A stretch of DNA of 64,000 nucleotides from positions 2,294,001 to 2,358,000 of the forward strand of contig JAYKYS010000002.1 of NCBI GenBank assembly GCA_036924285.1, in the 5' to 3' direction. Below the pieces are notes generated by a model that worked only from the letters and a program-made list of their open reading frames with translations, ran no database searches and was not told the origin of the DNA. Source of the stretch: Asterella californica. Lineage: Eukaryota > Streptophyta > Marchantiopsida > Marchantiales > Aytoniaceae. Shown here piece after piece: positions 34,401-45,913 of this stretch (position 1 is its first letter; the number at the start of each line of letters is the position of its first letter). The position numbers were made by a program, and so were the translations under genes.

Positions 34401-35280
34401 ATTGTGGACAAGTTTGCAATATCAGCGCGAGGTTTTAAGACTTCGACTCTTTAGAGTTGATCAGAGAACAATGTGCAAAGCGAAAAGACTAACCGACGAT
34501 TGATAGATTCAAACGCACACAATGTATAGAAAAGAAATGCAAATTTATAAATTTTGAGAAAGGTGGCTCTAGGGTTCGACTTAGATATTTTAGGATTTGT
34601 AAGCGAAATTTGCATCACATGAAAGACATCGAGTGATAACGACATCAAGCGAATGCGAGCTCAAGCTGAAGGACAGTGATAGTGTCTAGCTCGTAGCGAT
34701 CGCTGACGGATGAAACACGATTTTGTACCAGCAGAAATCCCAAGCGTGGAGAAGGTAGGGCTCATCGAGCCTTGGAAGCGATCAGGAAGCTGGCAGAAAA
34801 AATGAAGAGCGATGCATCAGTGGAAGTGAAAAACCATGAACGGCTCAGAACCAACAAATGAGCGTGAGATGAGAGGACAAAACAAAATGAAAGGAATCCA
34901 AGACCTGGTGTAGGGCTTGCGGGAAGAAGATGAAAGGAAACCGAGATAGAACAGCAAGATAGAAATCACGCTCACAACGAAGGCAAGTGCTATCTGAAGA
35001 GTTCACCCACGACATCCAAGGGAGACAACGACGGACTAGAGCATGCCTAGTCCTCCACGCTGGGAACATAGCACGTGCCAAAGCACAAATACAAGCAGGA
35101 ACCGAGGAGTGAGCCTGCACCACCTTACACACACCGGAGTTGAAGTCATGGACTGGATAGAACTTTTACTGGGCTACAGAGGAAGGGTCTAGGGCTACAC
35201 CATGGAAGCTGAGAAAACTACCTCCCAACACCCTCTATTCTAGCTGAAGATGTGAGTGCAGAGAGAAAAGCGAGAGAAAC
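31480..35280. other. Spacer between LINE copies, no gene recognised
   Basis: No open frame above about 95 codons and none with a known domain. Composition varies from AT-rich (31730-32100) to more balanced. Part of it may be untranslated LINE sequence or older repeats. Nothing further can be supported. Confidence 0.5.
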
Positions 35281-35317
35281 ATAAGATAACAAACGGGAAG
35301 AATGACTTACTTCTACA

Positions 35318-35990
35318 ATGCGACAGATGATCCTCAAGTCGGAGAAGCTCACTCTCGAGATGTTAAAGAGCCTTATCATACACATTCTACTGGAAGACTG
35401 CCTGGCAGTAATAGAAGACCTCACGATGAAAATGGTTATTCTATTCTTTTCTTGCTTTACGTCACTTCTCTCTCATGTAAAAGAATGGCTGGAGTCGAAA
35501 TGACGCGATACCACGAACATGAAATACGAAAGTGCTTGAATAGTGGAAAAACAAAATTTTGCTATAGTCCTTGAAGTAGAAATGGACTGTATGAAAATGA
35601 TTGCAGCTAAGACATGCAACATTCATGGGAATCACGGTTGTTTCTTACCCTGGTCTGTTGAAGTTGAACAAGGAGACTTCCATCCGGACCCCATCCTTAT
35701 ATGGATGGAACTCCTAGGCATGCCTCTCCTTACACTTAGCTACGTAAGAGCGGCGGTAGGGCAAGTTGGAGAAGTCATTGTGCTCATGCCCAACGACAAT
35801 CTGGCTACAAATACTGCGGTGCGAGCATGCATTATGTTCGACACTAACAACCGATCACATGCAGCAATCCTAATGGATCTTGGCGGATCGATAAACATTC
35901 AATGCATTGTTTGACTCCACTTACCAGGATGCTGCTTCAGATGCAAGTGCCTTGGACATTGGTTGAAGGGATTGTCCACTACGTTCGGTC
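35318..35990 (+). pseudogene. LINE copy B ORF1: DUF4283-like domain, decayed zinc knuckle
   Basis: LEDCLAVIEDLTMKMVILFF and LLSHVKEWLE parallel the start of copy A ORF1. After a stop and frame change come PILIWMELLGMPLLTLSYV, VGQVGEVIVLMPNDN and VRACIMFDTN, again parallel to copy A. The knuckle is recognisable (CCFRCKCLGHWLKG near 35930) but its last Cys is lost. Stops at 35501-35503 and 35912-35914. Nucleic-acid-binding ORF1 remnant. Confidence 0.75.
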
Positions 35991-36344
35991 AGTGACCAGC
36001 AATTCAAAAAGCCCAAGGAACCAAACATGTTCCCAAGAGGAAGTCGAGATCCACAATCTCTCAAGAATGTAAGGACAGAAGAAGGCCTTAGCAAAACGTG
36101 GATGTAAGATATGACGAGGAAGAGAGAACGGGTAGGGACAGATAGTCCACCATTGAGACACATGCTCACAAACGTACAAACATCGTTGGTTCTCTCTGAG
36201 AAACTTATATAAGTTTTTGATGTCTACACCAACCCGGAAGGGGATGCAAGACGTGAACAAGACAAACACTGGACTGAAACACACCATCAACCAAGTGGCA
36301 CCCTTAGTGCCACCAGCAGCTAATAGCAAAGAGCGAGATGAATA

Positions 36345-37060
36345 AACGTTCAATCTTGGAAAGTAAGCACCCTCAAGACAACATTACGTGCGGAGCTCGT
36401 GATGCAAGAGCTAAAAGACAAGTGCACATCAGATATCATTTGCTTACATGACTTCAGTGTTAATGATGCTGCTCTAACGCAACGATTTAACAAGCTAATA
36501 CTTGGGGTGCAAGCACACGTATCCTCTAGAATCAAGCTTGAGAAAGTGACGATATTACTCTCTCCAAGAGTCAAGATGATAGCCACGAGTTGGAGCTCAA
36601 AAGAGGATTTCTTATGGATCAAAGTGCTCACTGGAACGTCTTATCTATGTATCGGATGCATAATGACAGAAGAACAACCTGCAAGACGTGAGAAGTTATG
36701 AAAATTTCTAAGGGAGTTCAACTTCATGGAGCGAGGAACAAGCTGGATATTGACAGAGGACTGAAGAGCCGAAGAAATGAAATCGGACTCTCTAATGGCT
36801 AGCTAAGTCATGAACCAAGAGGAACAACACATGTTTGACAGATTCAAGGAGAGAGGAGGATGAGATGACGTGCTTTAGGAAACCTTGGATAGGGAAGGAG
36901 AAGCCTACATTTGATGGGATACCCAATCCCTCCTCTTGTGCGTCAGAACTATAAGAGCATACACCGCAAATCTCTAGAGGGCGAGCTCTTCCTTCTAGGG
37001 GTATCTCAAGACCGCAAGAAAATCTCCAACTATAGATCCTACATCTCAACGTCGGAATGA
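36345..37060 (+). pseudogene. LINE copy B: degenerate EEP domain in the ORF1 region
   Basis: Parallel to 25233-25980 of copy A: TSDIICLHDFSVND (usual QE is HD), LEKVTILLSPRVKMIATSW, DFLWIKVLTGTSYLCIGC, then GTSWILTED in the place of GDWN, and FDRFKERGG. Several stops. The similarity in position and residue pattern between the two copies shows that the domain was part of the active source element. Catalytic residues of the family are missing in both. Confidence 0.55.
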
Positions 37061-37097
37061 TGATGAAGAGACCATCGAAGCTGATGTAGACAAGAAT

Positions 37098-37748
37098 ATG
37101 CAGTGGATCAGAGCGGATACGAGAGAGAGCGAAACCTCTTTCATGGAGGTGTGCTCTCTACCTGCATCAATGAGAGCTGACTCAAAAACCTCAAAAGGAG
37201 GAGCACCGCTCACTTTGGTACAATTAGATACATACTCTCAAGAGAGGAAAAGAGGGGACATTGTCACCGAGCTTGAAGATGTCTGTGAAATGCATACTAA
37301 CCTTATGCAAATCCTTGTGAGGAGAGAAGACCTAGCAAGACTGGCTTTGTCACATAGCGTCAAACATCTATTCTTGACGGACACACAAGAGAGTGTCAAG
37401 GAGAACACTGAACGCAAGGACAACGAAGGGAGAGAGGAGAAGAGAATGCAACTAGTACAAGAAACTAAGACCCCCAACAAAGATAAGACCAGAACACTCG
37501 GTAGTCACTTGATTGAAAAAGATACATGCAAGAAACGACCAAACGTGCAAACAAGGGCAGAAGATACCAGTGAAAGCGGGAGTGAAAAGCAGAGCAGCCT
37601 GAGTAAAGCCTATGATAACCCTGAGAGGGGAAAAATCTCCAACAAGGAACAAGAAGGGCAAGATGAAGAGAGTCTAGTGCAAGGAAGGGGGAGAGGAGTA
37701 CTTGGAACAAACAGAGTGACACTTCGAGCGGTCTGGAGGCCTTGGTGA
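37098..37748 (+). pseudogene. LINE copy B polar linker ORF
   Basis: An uninterrupted 216-codon frame rich in Glu, Lys, Arg, Ser and Thr with no folded domain visible, lying between the EEP-like domain and the ORF2 endonuclease. It is probably the disordered C-terminus of ORF1. Copy A has a similar polar stretch at 26000-27050. Low complexity; no function assigned. Confidence 0.4.
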
Positions 37749-37755
37749 AAGATGA

Positions 37756-38520
37756 ATGAACACCAGAAAAAGGACTCCCCATCTCACGCTCCAAGTGGAC
37801 ACTTGGAACGTGACAGGCCTCAACGACCCAGTGAGGAAGCACAAGCTGAAGGAATGGATCAAGCAAAGACACAAGAAGCTTGACATACTAGTCCTCCAAG
37901 AACATAAACTAGACAACTTCAAAATCACTGGTTTAGGGAGACTGGTATCGAAGGACTACAAAGTGATAGGCAAGGCAGGAACAAATGAAAGAGCGACCGC
38001 CATCTTGGTACAAAGACCCTTTAAAATAGTAAGACAAGAGGGATCTGAGGATGGACATATGATGTGGATAGAGGTAAGGAAAGGATGCCATATCTTCCAC
38101 GTAGCATCGGTGTATGGACCTCATACCCACCAGACAAGAAGGAACTTCTGATCGCTCCTTAATCAACAACTAGAGTGCAGAGACTGGATCCTGCTCGGTG
38201 ACTGAAACATGGTAGAAAGGGTCAGCGACCCAGCCGAAGAAAGGAATTTGCTACAAGGAGGAGAAGAATGTACATTTAAAGAACTCAAATTGAAGTTACA
38301 TCTCGAAGATGCCACGGAGCTGTCAGCAAACAAAGAAGGACCAGTACATACCAGATGGCGATACTACAGGGGAGATGTACGATGATCAAGGATTGACAGA
38401 ATCTACTCACATGCGAGAAGATGGCTATCAGATATAAATCAGCTTATGCACCATGCAAGAATTACTCTGTCCGACCATCTGTCTGTTACTGTGGAAATAC
38501 AGAATGGAATAGAAACGTTG
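37756..38520 (+). pseudogene. LINE copy B ORF2 endonuclease (EEP/APE type)
   Basis: The target-nicking endonuclease of the LINE. WNVTGLNDPVRKHKLKEWI and KLDILVLQEHKL hold the conserved Asn and Glu (QE); HVASVYGPH is the VYxP block; WILLGD-stop-NM is the GDWN block with Trp changed to TGA (38204-38206); SRIDRIYSHARRWL and LSDHLSV (38460-38490) carry the Arg-Ile-Asp and the catalytic Ser-Asp-His. Further TGA codons at 38149-38151 and 38383-38385 also fit Trp codons. Apart from these the active site is intact, unlike the domain at 36345-37060. Confidence 0.85.
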
Positions 38521-38629
38521 ACGTCCAGTGAAGAAGGACACACATGCCTCCTACTTCATATATAGTCTCACACAGATGAGTTCTCCGGAGAACTCATCCG
38601 AAGAACATGGAGAACATCAAAAAAATTTG

Positions 38630-39828
38630 AGAAAGGATCAAGACGGAAGGCATGGACCCACGGAGAACCTATGCCCAGAGGTGGAAGAGGATGTGGCGAT
38701 ACATGCACAACAAGCAGAGGGTAAAATCCAAGGAGATTTCATGTATAAGCAACCTCGAACAGCAGCTGAAGCTGCTACATGAAACGTCACAGCACCTTCT
38801 CCACCGGGATGTCTTAGAAGAAATTCTGGTACTAGAAGACAGGAAGAGAAAGTTAGAACATGAACGAGAAGTTCAAGTCAGACTGTGGTCTAGAGTAAAA
38901 CAACTTGGACTAGGGGACGCACCAACCAAATATTTCTTCAACATCCACAAATAAAAATGTGCAAGGGAGCGGATTATCTCTCTGCTGGCAGAAGATGGAC
39001 AATGTGTGACAAACCCGTCGGGTATTATGAGTAGCATCGAATCATACTACTCTACGCTTTACAGAATGGAAGGAGCAGACAAGACCTCTACTACTCAGCA
39101 AAGAGAGATAAGAGGAGAATAGAGAACCAGCTAACTGACGCTGAACGCTCAATGATAGCTGAAACTCCAACATTCCTAGAAGTCACATAAGTAGTCTTGG
39201 CACTTTCCAAGGACAAATCCCTTGGAGATGACGGTGTCTCAGCGGAGTACCTATAGCTACTATGGCCTACCCTGAGGAAGAGTTACTATGACATAATGTG
39301 TACCTGCTGACAAACAGGCATTATGGCTAGCACGGTCACAAAAGGAGTGATAAAGCTTATCCAGAAGATCATAAACAAGGAGAGACTTAAGGACTGGTGG
39401 TCTCTCACAATGTTTACCACAGATTACAAAGTCGTAGCCAAGATCCTTACGGTCAGGCTACAGATCCTCCTACCCAAGATGATCTACCCCCAACAAACAG
39501 GATTCATCAAAGGCAGGAGTATGATGAAAAATATCATCATCGTTTGGCTTACACAAGACCTTCTCAAGCAACGACGGAGGACATGACTCTTCATCAAATT
39601 GGACTTTGAAAAAGTCTACGATCAGGTAGACCATGAATTTCTATGTGAAACCATGAAACGCATATGGTTGAGAGAGAAGTGCATACAACTGATATTGGAC
39701 CTCAGGGTTGGAGCGGCAGCCGTTGTTCATGTAAATGGATGCACCACTTATCATTTTCGGATAGAAAGGGGGATGCGACAAGGATACCCCTTGCCCCCCT
39801 TCTGTTTGGTCTGTCATATGCATCATTC
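38630..39828 (+). pseudogene. LINE copy B RT, truncated before the active-site ADD
   Basis: The linker ends with LGLGDAPTKYFFNIHK, a standard mark between endonuclease and RT of plant LINEs. RT blocks follow: KDWWSLTMFTTDYKVVAKIL (near 39390), PQQTGFIKGRSMMKNI, FIKLDFEKVYDQVDHEFL (first catalytic Asp, near 39600), HVNGCTTYHFRIERGMRQGY. The match ends at about 39828 and AT-rich unrelated DNA begins. Stops and frame changes near 39120-39320. The ADD box, thumb and zf-RVT are absent. Confidence 0.85.
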
Positions 39829-39829
39829 A

Positions 39830-42800
39830 ATTAGGATGTATTTTGAAAACCAATATGCAATAAATACATCAATGTTTTGTGATGGATTTACATTCTTGAT
39901 ATTGTGTTCACACTAAAGCTATGTAAGTGAAGATCACAATACTACTGGGTTAACCTTCGCAATATAATGTTTTGTCGTGAATTTAGACCCTATTCATACA
40001 TGGAGCTTATGCTTCTGATTTGTGATGAATTCACATCATTTTGATATCGAAATGTTTCTAAAGTTATATCATGAATTGTCACTGTTTCGACGTTGGAATC
40101 CTATGATATTTGAGTTAATTCAGTGTTTTGACATCTGGATTATACCAAAGTTCTGTTGAGAGCTGCTATCATTTGGACGTTTGAATTACAACATGATATT
40201 CTTGTTAATACACACTAAGATCCGAAACATGATATTCATTGTTGGTGAAATAATTCAGAATTCTCCAATGTTAGTACTTTTCCCTGTGTCAATTACACAC
40301 AATGGCCCCTTACCCAACTTTAGAGTAAAATCAAGTCTCAAACAGGGTATAATACCATAGTGGGGAGAGCCGAATTTCTGCATGTGTTATACGTCGACTG
40401 AATTAAGCAGACTCGAGGTTTCACAGGAACGTTTGACTCTGGCCATGGCATGCAGAATGCTTATACTATACCATTGGCAATTCAACCCACTGGTATCCCC
40501 AACGATGAAACTCCAGATGGGCGTCGAATGCATTACTTGCATTCCGTTCTTAGCTTCGAACTTTCCAGAGTTCATCGATGGAAGTTCACTGGTCTAGAAG
40601 TGCAACGTAAACGTACGACAACAAAAAGGTGCTTAAACAGCTACGCCTTCTCTTATGTTCCCTTGGTTTTCGACTTGCACAGGCTCTTTCCATTTCATCG
40701 AACTTCACACGGCACTGCAGCCAATGCATGTGAATACCCAGTAATCGTATATTCAATCTGGCACAAGAATTTGTAAATTGGCTACGTATCATGAATTAAA
40801 GGACAGTGTAAGCAACTAAGGACAGTGTCACTAATTATAAGTTAGGTCGGTTGGTAAAGTACTTGAACATGTTTTCCAATTGACTTCACGGTTTACCAGA
40901 TACTTCCAAATCCCATGAAGCGGATTGATACATGGGCCGGGAAGGAAATCCTCGGCCAATATTGTGAGCAATAACGTTCTACAAAAAGCCATTGCTCGAA
41001 GTGTGCAACTGCTTCTGAATCTTCAAGCTGTTTCTCATACGTCTGGAAGAATCAGATACATAATCTCTAACGTGTACATTGGTCATAAAGTTTCAATCCA
41101 GTTTCTGAGGTTTAGGTCAGTATAACGTACTGTTGCAACTGGGAGCGGATTGCCTGAATAACCCCCAATTCCGAAGCTTTTCCGAGCTCGAGTAACTGTG
41201 GCTTTCACAACCAACGGGCGGACCGGGTACCGGTCATGCCTCTTAATCCCTTTTTGGTTTTGGTTTCAAAGGTTTGGATAGTAACTTGCATTAGTCGATA
41301 AGAGTGAGCTGCGGAAAACAGTAATATGCAAGAAAGAAAGAAATGCCTAGTCGGTAGAAAGAAACAGTCGTGGTAATCTATAGCCGAACTAAGGGAACTG
41401 TGGGTTATCAGTTATCAAGTAAAGGTAGATAACCAACGAGAATTATTGCCTTCGGGGCTGTCCAGTCCAGAATATTACAAGCGGAAACGTGACATTAAAA
41501 ACGTTAGTAAGCTAGGAATCAATAACACATGGGATATCAGATTTCCCTGTCATGGATCGAGAGTACATCTGACAGCTGCCCTGTACAATCTTAATCATTT
41601 CGATGAGGTGATCGATGGGATCTCTTCTCAGTGCACGCAGCTGCCAACTGAACTTGAACTAGGAACTTGAACTTGCTCTTGCACATGAACACCTGTAAGC
41701 AGGCATTGTTATCGTTCATGGGCTTTCGCCAGCCTTAATTATGTGGTTGGGTTTCGACGTTACAGCTCCTACCTTCTCCAGACAGGATCAACAGATCTAT
41801 TTGACAATCGACAATACACAGTCGTTTGCTTTCTCGAATCTCTAGGACGTGATTTTGTGGAGGAAAATGTCAGTGCCTAGTATGGTTGGTTGCCCCGTTG
41901 CTCACAGCCGACGCTTCTGCTCGAGCTCAAAACGTGGCAGTTGCAGTGAGATCCTCATTCTCATCGATCTGTCAACAGGTGAGAGATTTTGGTTCATATG
42001 GTTTTAGGTCGACGGTACGTAGATCCACTCAGAGATATAAGGGTACCTACTGTGTAGGACATCATCCATTTCTAAACAGTAGATGCACGTGGTAGCTTGA
42101 TAGTGGGTGCACCAACAATCTATCCAACAGACACGGCACCTGAGCATAGGAAGTGTTTAGGTTTACACTTTTGTTTAATGATTGCTGGTCAGTTTCGGGT
42201 ATACACCTGCTCTCATCAACGATTAAGTTACGAGTGAACTTGTCTATGGGCCTTCAAGTTGTTGGATCAGGAAACCCCATCGATAGGACTGCGAGGGCAA
42301 CCACCACTACCTCAACCGCGTTCATCCTCTTTTAAGGTTGTCATTGAGGTACTGAATTGTTCGTCTTCCTTGTTCCTTGAGTGTAACGGGAAAACTTCGA
42401 ACTCCAACCGTTCAAGTACTAGTCACCGGATATAAAATTTGCGCGGCTTTTGGAACAGCTCTATGCGCTCCATGCCACACGCCGCTTGCCATTTGAATCA
42501 GCGTAGTTATACATCGTTGTCGTGTGGATCCGGAGATTCTCAACGAGTAGAAACAACCCGAACGTTTGAGCTTTACATGTATGATGGGAGCATTCGCTAC
42601 TCCAATATGTACTGATATTCGGCGTAGTACATATATACAAACCACGGTTTGCTGTCGCTCATTTGTATTTTGCGCCATTGGATTCTCGCGTTCATCGATA
42701 CTTGCTTCAGTTGTCGCAACCTTAACAGCTTTATAAGTAGTTCAAGGTTAATGAGGGGAGAAGATTTTGTGTATGCCAGTCCTCCGCGTTCGTTCGCTTC

Positions 42801-43080
42801 GAAACTGACGTATGTTTTACTTCTTCTGAGGTTCTTCAATCTGCTCATAGACTGAGTGTGTCAACGAGCGAACAGTCTGTAGAAGGTCTTGACAGAAATT
42901 CGAAAACGCTTTCATACGAAACGGATCCCAGGGATGGTGAACGGGGTTCTTACCCATGATCATCAATAAGAACGATCAAAGATTCAGTTTACTCTTGCAG
43001 AGTGTAACTAGTATGTGATTATTACTGTAGTGTGAAACTTTCTGCATTAGAAGATTGGAGATGCGAAACTGCTTAATGCT
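39830..43080. other. Intergenic DNA upstream of the MYND gene, no gene recognised
   Basis: AT-rich to about 40380, then balanced. Small open frames up to 108 codons (for example 40450-40776) show no domain. The last few hundred bases should hold the promoter and any 5' exon of the gene at 43089, but I see no clear TATA box or splice signals that I would defend. Confidence 0.5.
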
Positions 43081-43088
43081 CGAGGAAG

Positions 43089-45278
43089 ATGGACGTGCAT
43101 CTCAGAGAAGTCTTCGGTAGTTTTCAGGAGCAATTTAGTTTAGGCCGAGGTTCGGACTTGCTCGACGTGAAGGGCATCAATACAGCGTTTATCGAAGCGC
43201 TCTTTAGAGAAATTGCTGAACTGTGGCATTCGTCTCCCTGGAAACGGCTAAGATCTAAAGACTTGCTGGGTGTCAAAGTTGGCACTAAGGCAGACTGGAA
43301 ACCTCTTGCGCGGCAGCCTTTCAACTGTGTACGATTTTCAGGAGCTGGAGGTAAAGGTCGACGTGTGGTCGAAGTCCTCAGATTTGAAAAAGATGCCGCA
43401 GGATCAGATGCAAAACTCACCAGGGCGATCCCACAAGCTGGGCTTTTGCGGATCACATTCGGACGAGAAACAGATTTGTTCCCCGGCGTGCGAAAAATGA
43501 TGCGGTCTCTTGGTCTACAGATCGCTGGGCCTAACGCCTACCCCGGCCTGGAACTCATCTGTCCATCAAAGGCCACAGCCTCCTTCTGTTACACGACTCC
43601 TCAGTTATCAGACCTCAGATGGCTGATCGCTTCCCTTAAAGCTGTCACAAAAGTTCATCCCGCCCTTCAGATGGTTAAAAAGTCAGGATACGGAGCTTCG
43701 TACAATTTTCAGGATCTTCGACAGAACGTTGAGCTTTCTCTGCCAACAACTGCTGAAGGATACTACCTTTCCGAAGCCATGTCGACTGTCATCGTACGAG
43801 TTACATGTCCTCCCACGGCTACCATTGATTATATTCCGAGGCTACAAATGCAAGAATCTGGTGACGGTCCCTCCAGCCTCGCACCTTTGGCTTCCCGTCA
43901 GTGCGTCGCTTGTCTGCACACGCTGCTCCCAGATCGACCTACAAAGTGTGGTAGTTGCAAGGCTGTGTTCTACTGTGGCTTCATCTGCCAGAAGAAACAC
44001 TGGAGGAAGGTTCACAAGGACGAGTGTGATCAGCTCAAGGGAATAATGGCCCGGTCGCATGGATTGGAAATCAAGGAGTTCTCATTTCCTGTCTTAGACT
44101 TGGAGCGACCATGCAGGTGGTTGCAGCAGATTGGCGTGCATAACAAAGGGATGTGGAGGAGACTCTGCAGCTGCTATCAGTCCTGCTTGTTTGGTCACCT
44201 TCCTGTTAGCACCGGGGCCGGTGGCTACGCCCATGCAGCAGCTTGGGGCTTAGAACATGGGAGCTATCCGCCAGATGCACCTTTGACGACTCATGACCGA
44301 AAGATAGGCAGGTCACCGAGCTCGAACTCAACTACCACAACCAGCAATAAGTTGAAACGGAGTAGGAGTCCTGCAGATAGCATCAGTGCTAGTACTCATG
44401 ATCATGGAGCTAAGATCACCCATGGCAGGAGCGCTAGCTTTGGAAGTTCGGTTGTCGGCACGGGAGGACCGGAAGGGAGCCATCGGAGAGTTGCGAGCAC
44501 TGCAGGTAGCATTCGAATGACGAGAGTTCAACAATGGGTCAATGCGTTTGAAGCGTCAAATACTAAAACACCAGGCAGCACAATCCCAATCGTAAGAAGC
44601 TCATCCAGCGATCATCAAAGATTATCGTCTCCTATCTCAGGCTGGCCAGACTATTACCATCTTCGCGCTTTGTCATTCTCGAGTCCTGTGGCAGCCATAC
44701 TGACCTATGCGCTCACAGTTTACCACATTGTCACCAACATATGTGGATCCACGAAGAGCATACTGGCCAAAAGCAAAGAGGCAACGATTCATTATCTGCG
44801 GCCCCAGGGAGAACTTGACTGGCTACCCGCCTTTGCTGAGATAGGGCATCTGCTCAGTGCTTCTCACGCTGGAAGCCTTCACATCGTTATGGTAGGGCCT
44901 CAAGTTCCGAAATCTCTTGCGGGCGAAGCGACGAGTGTCGGGAAAAGGCTGAGGATTACGTTCGTGCAGGGATTATACAAGGAAGAAGCTACTGCCTTAA
45001 TGCCACCTCACACGGTGCTCGCTCTCAATGCGGGACTAGACCGCTCCGAGACATGGGCTGGTGATTTGAGTACCATCAGACGGCAAGCAGTGCCGACATT
45101 CTTCACCGATTACGCAGAATCGTGCTGCTTGAACTCCAAAAGGGTGCTCCTTGCAGCTGAGCTCCCACTGACTGTACCTGTCACTCCTAACGCGTTCAGA
45201 TCTCCGGCCCGATGCCGCCTTCCTTTCACGGATGTGCCTTGGTACTTGAACGGGTTCCTCTTCGGAGTCAACACTTAA
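43089..45278 (+). CDS. MYND zinc-finger protein with MSS51-type C-terminal domain
   Basis: An intact single-exon gene of 729 codons. ATG 43089 is preceded in frame by TAA 39 bases upstream (DNA ...gcttaatgctcg...), which supports the start. The N-terminal 200 residues hold SSPWKRLRSKDLLGVKVG and may be a DUF7309-like region (uncertain). The MYND finger spans residues 272-313: C272, C275, C287, C290, C296, C300, H309, C313. Residues 400-480 are Ser/Thr-rich with a basic KLKRSRSP. Residues 517-727 match the MSS51 C-terminal domain: DYYHLRALSFSSPVAAILTY, LHIVMVGPQVP, LALNAGLDRSETW, VPTFFTDYAE, PWYLNGFLFG. Yeast Mss51 is a mitochondrial COX1 translation factor, but its MYND is N-terminal; I see no clear mitochondrial leader here, so function is open. 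Confidence 0.88.
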   Translation: MDVHLREVFGSFQEQFSLGRGSDLLDVKGINTAFIEALFREIAELWHSSPWKRLRSKDLLGVKVGTKADWKPLARQPFNCVRFSGAGGKGRRVVEVLRFEKDAAGSDAKLTRAIPQAGLLRITFGRETDLFPGVRKMMRSLGLQIAGPNAYPGLELICPSKATASFCYTTPQLSDLRWLIASLKAVTKVHPALQMVKKSGYGASYNFQDLRQNVELSLPTTAEGYYLSEAMSTVIVRVTCPPTATIDYIPRLQMQESGDGPSSLAPLASRQCVACLHTLLPDRPTKCGSCKAVFYCGFICQKKHWRKVHKDECDQLKGIMARSHGLEIKEFSFPVLDLERPCRWLQQIGVHNKGMWRRLCSCYQSCLFGHLPVSTGAGGYAHAAAWGLEHGSYPPDAPLTTHDRKIGRSPSSNSTTTTSNKLKRSRSPADSISASTHDHGAKITHGRSASFGSSVVGTGGPEGSHRRVASTAGSIRMTRVQQWVNAFEASNTKTPGSTIPIVRSSSSDHQRLSSPISGWPDYYHLRALSFSSPVAAILTYALTVYHIVTNICGSTKSILAKSKEATIHYLRPQGELDWLPAFAEIGHLLSASHAGSLHIVMVGPQVPKSLAGEATSVGKRLRITFVQGLYKEEATALMPPHTVLALNAGLDRSETWAGDLSTIRRQAVPTFFTDYAESCCLNSKRVLLAAELPLTVPVTPNAFRSPARCRLPFTDVPWYLNGFLFGVNT

Positions 45279-45281
45279 GTC

Positions 45282-45910
45282 TAACCGTCTGACAATCTCA
45301 AGAATTTGTGACGAGGAGGACGATGAGGGTTTACCTTCTAGGTTACTTGAAAATTAAGAAACCGCTGGCCAATCCCCAGCCCATCCATCACTTGTACATT
45401 ACATTTGCATATTATTTGCATTTGCATTTGCATTTGCATCGCTAAGTCTAGGAATCAACGAACGTCTTACCTTCATTTTGCCACATCTTCAGTTTGTTCT
45501 TGTTAACTCAATGAGATATATATGATCTAGTCTTGAACATATGCATGACATCGAGACAACGTTTGCTGTCGTGTCCTATTCAACACTCATACTCTCAAGA
45601 CTATCATTCTATTCGGATTTTTGACATCAAAGGACTGCATCAGTTTAGTTCCCTGGCTACTTTAGAATACTAGAATCACTGTGACAGCGGTTCCTTCAGG
45701 ATCTCCAACTACTGGATGTTGTGCCCTATCTTCAACTTACTTCATATATATAGCTCCAATCTGTGCAAGAATAAAAGTATTAGCACCTTCATGGTAAAGC
45801 ACAGGGACGTTGGTGTACCATTTGAAGTACAGATTCTCACTTATTGCACCTCCTGCTGCTTGAACTTGTTGCGGGTAAGCTGATGAAGGCTTTGTTTCCA
45901 ACTTATAGAC
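45282..45910. other. 3' flank of the MYND gene, no gene
   Basis: Presumed 3' untranslated region and AT-rich spacer. It holds the short hexamer microsatellite listed at 45401-45439. No coding evidence. Confidence 0.5.
45401..45439. repeat. Hexanucleotide microsatellite (ATTTGC)n
   Basis: Four perfect tandem TTTGCA units and one imperfect unit about 130 bases after the stop codon of the MYND gene. Confidence 0.75.
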
Positions 45911-45913
45911 CCT

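Larger units (their letters stand above)
35290..39828 (+). mobile_element. LINE copy B, decayed, truncated at its 3' side
   Basis: A second copy of the same family, with ORF1 (35318 on), a degenerate EEP domain (36345-37060), a polar linker (37098-37748), the ORF2 endonuclease (37790-38520), linker and RT. It stops abruptly in RT just after the MRQGYPL block (near 39790-39828), before the ADD box. LINEs normally lose the 5' end; loss of the 3' half points to a later deletion or insertion. Confidence 0.8.

Noticed and set aside
37098..37748. Independent host gene in the polar 216-codon frame
   Set aside because: It lies between ORF1 and ORF2 parts of a LINE copy, is low in complexity and has no folded domain. 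Best seen as a LINE linker.
40450..40776. A 108-codon frame upstream of the MYND gene
   Set aside because: No homology recognised, overlapping frames are equally open, and no link to the gene at 43089.
40840..40900. tRNA-like stretch (ggtcggttggtaaagtacttg)
   Set aside because: It resembles a D-arm, but no B box or anticodon stem follows at the proper distance.
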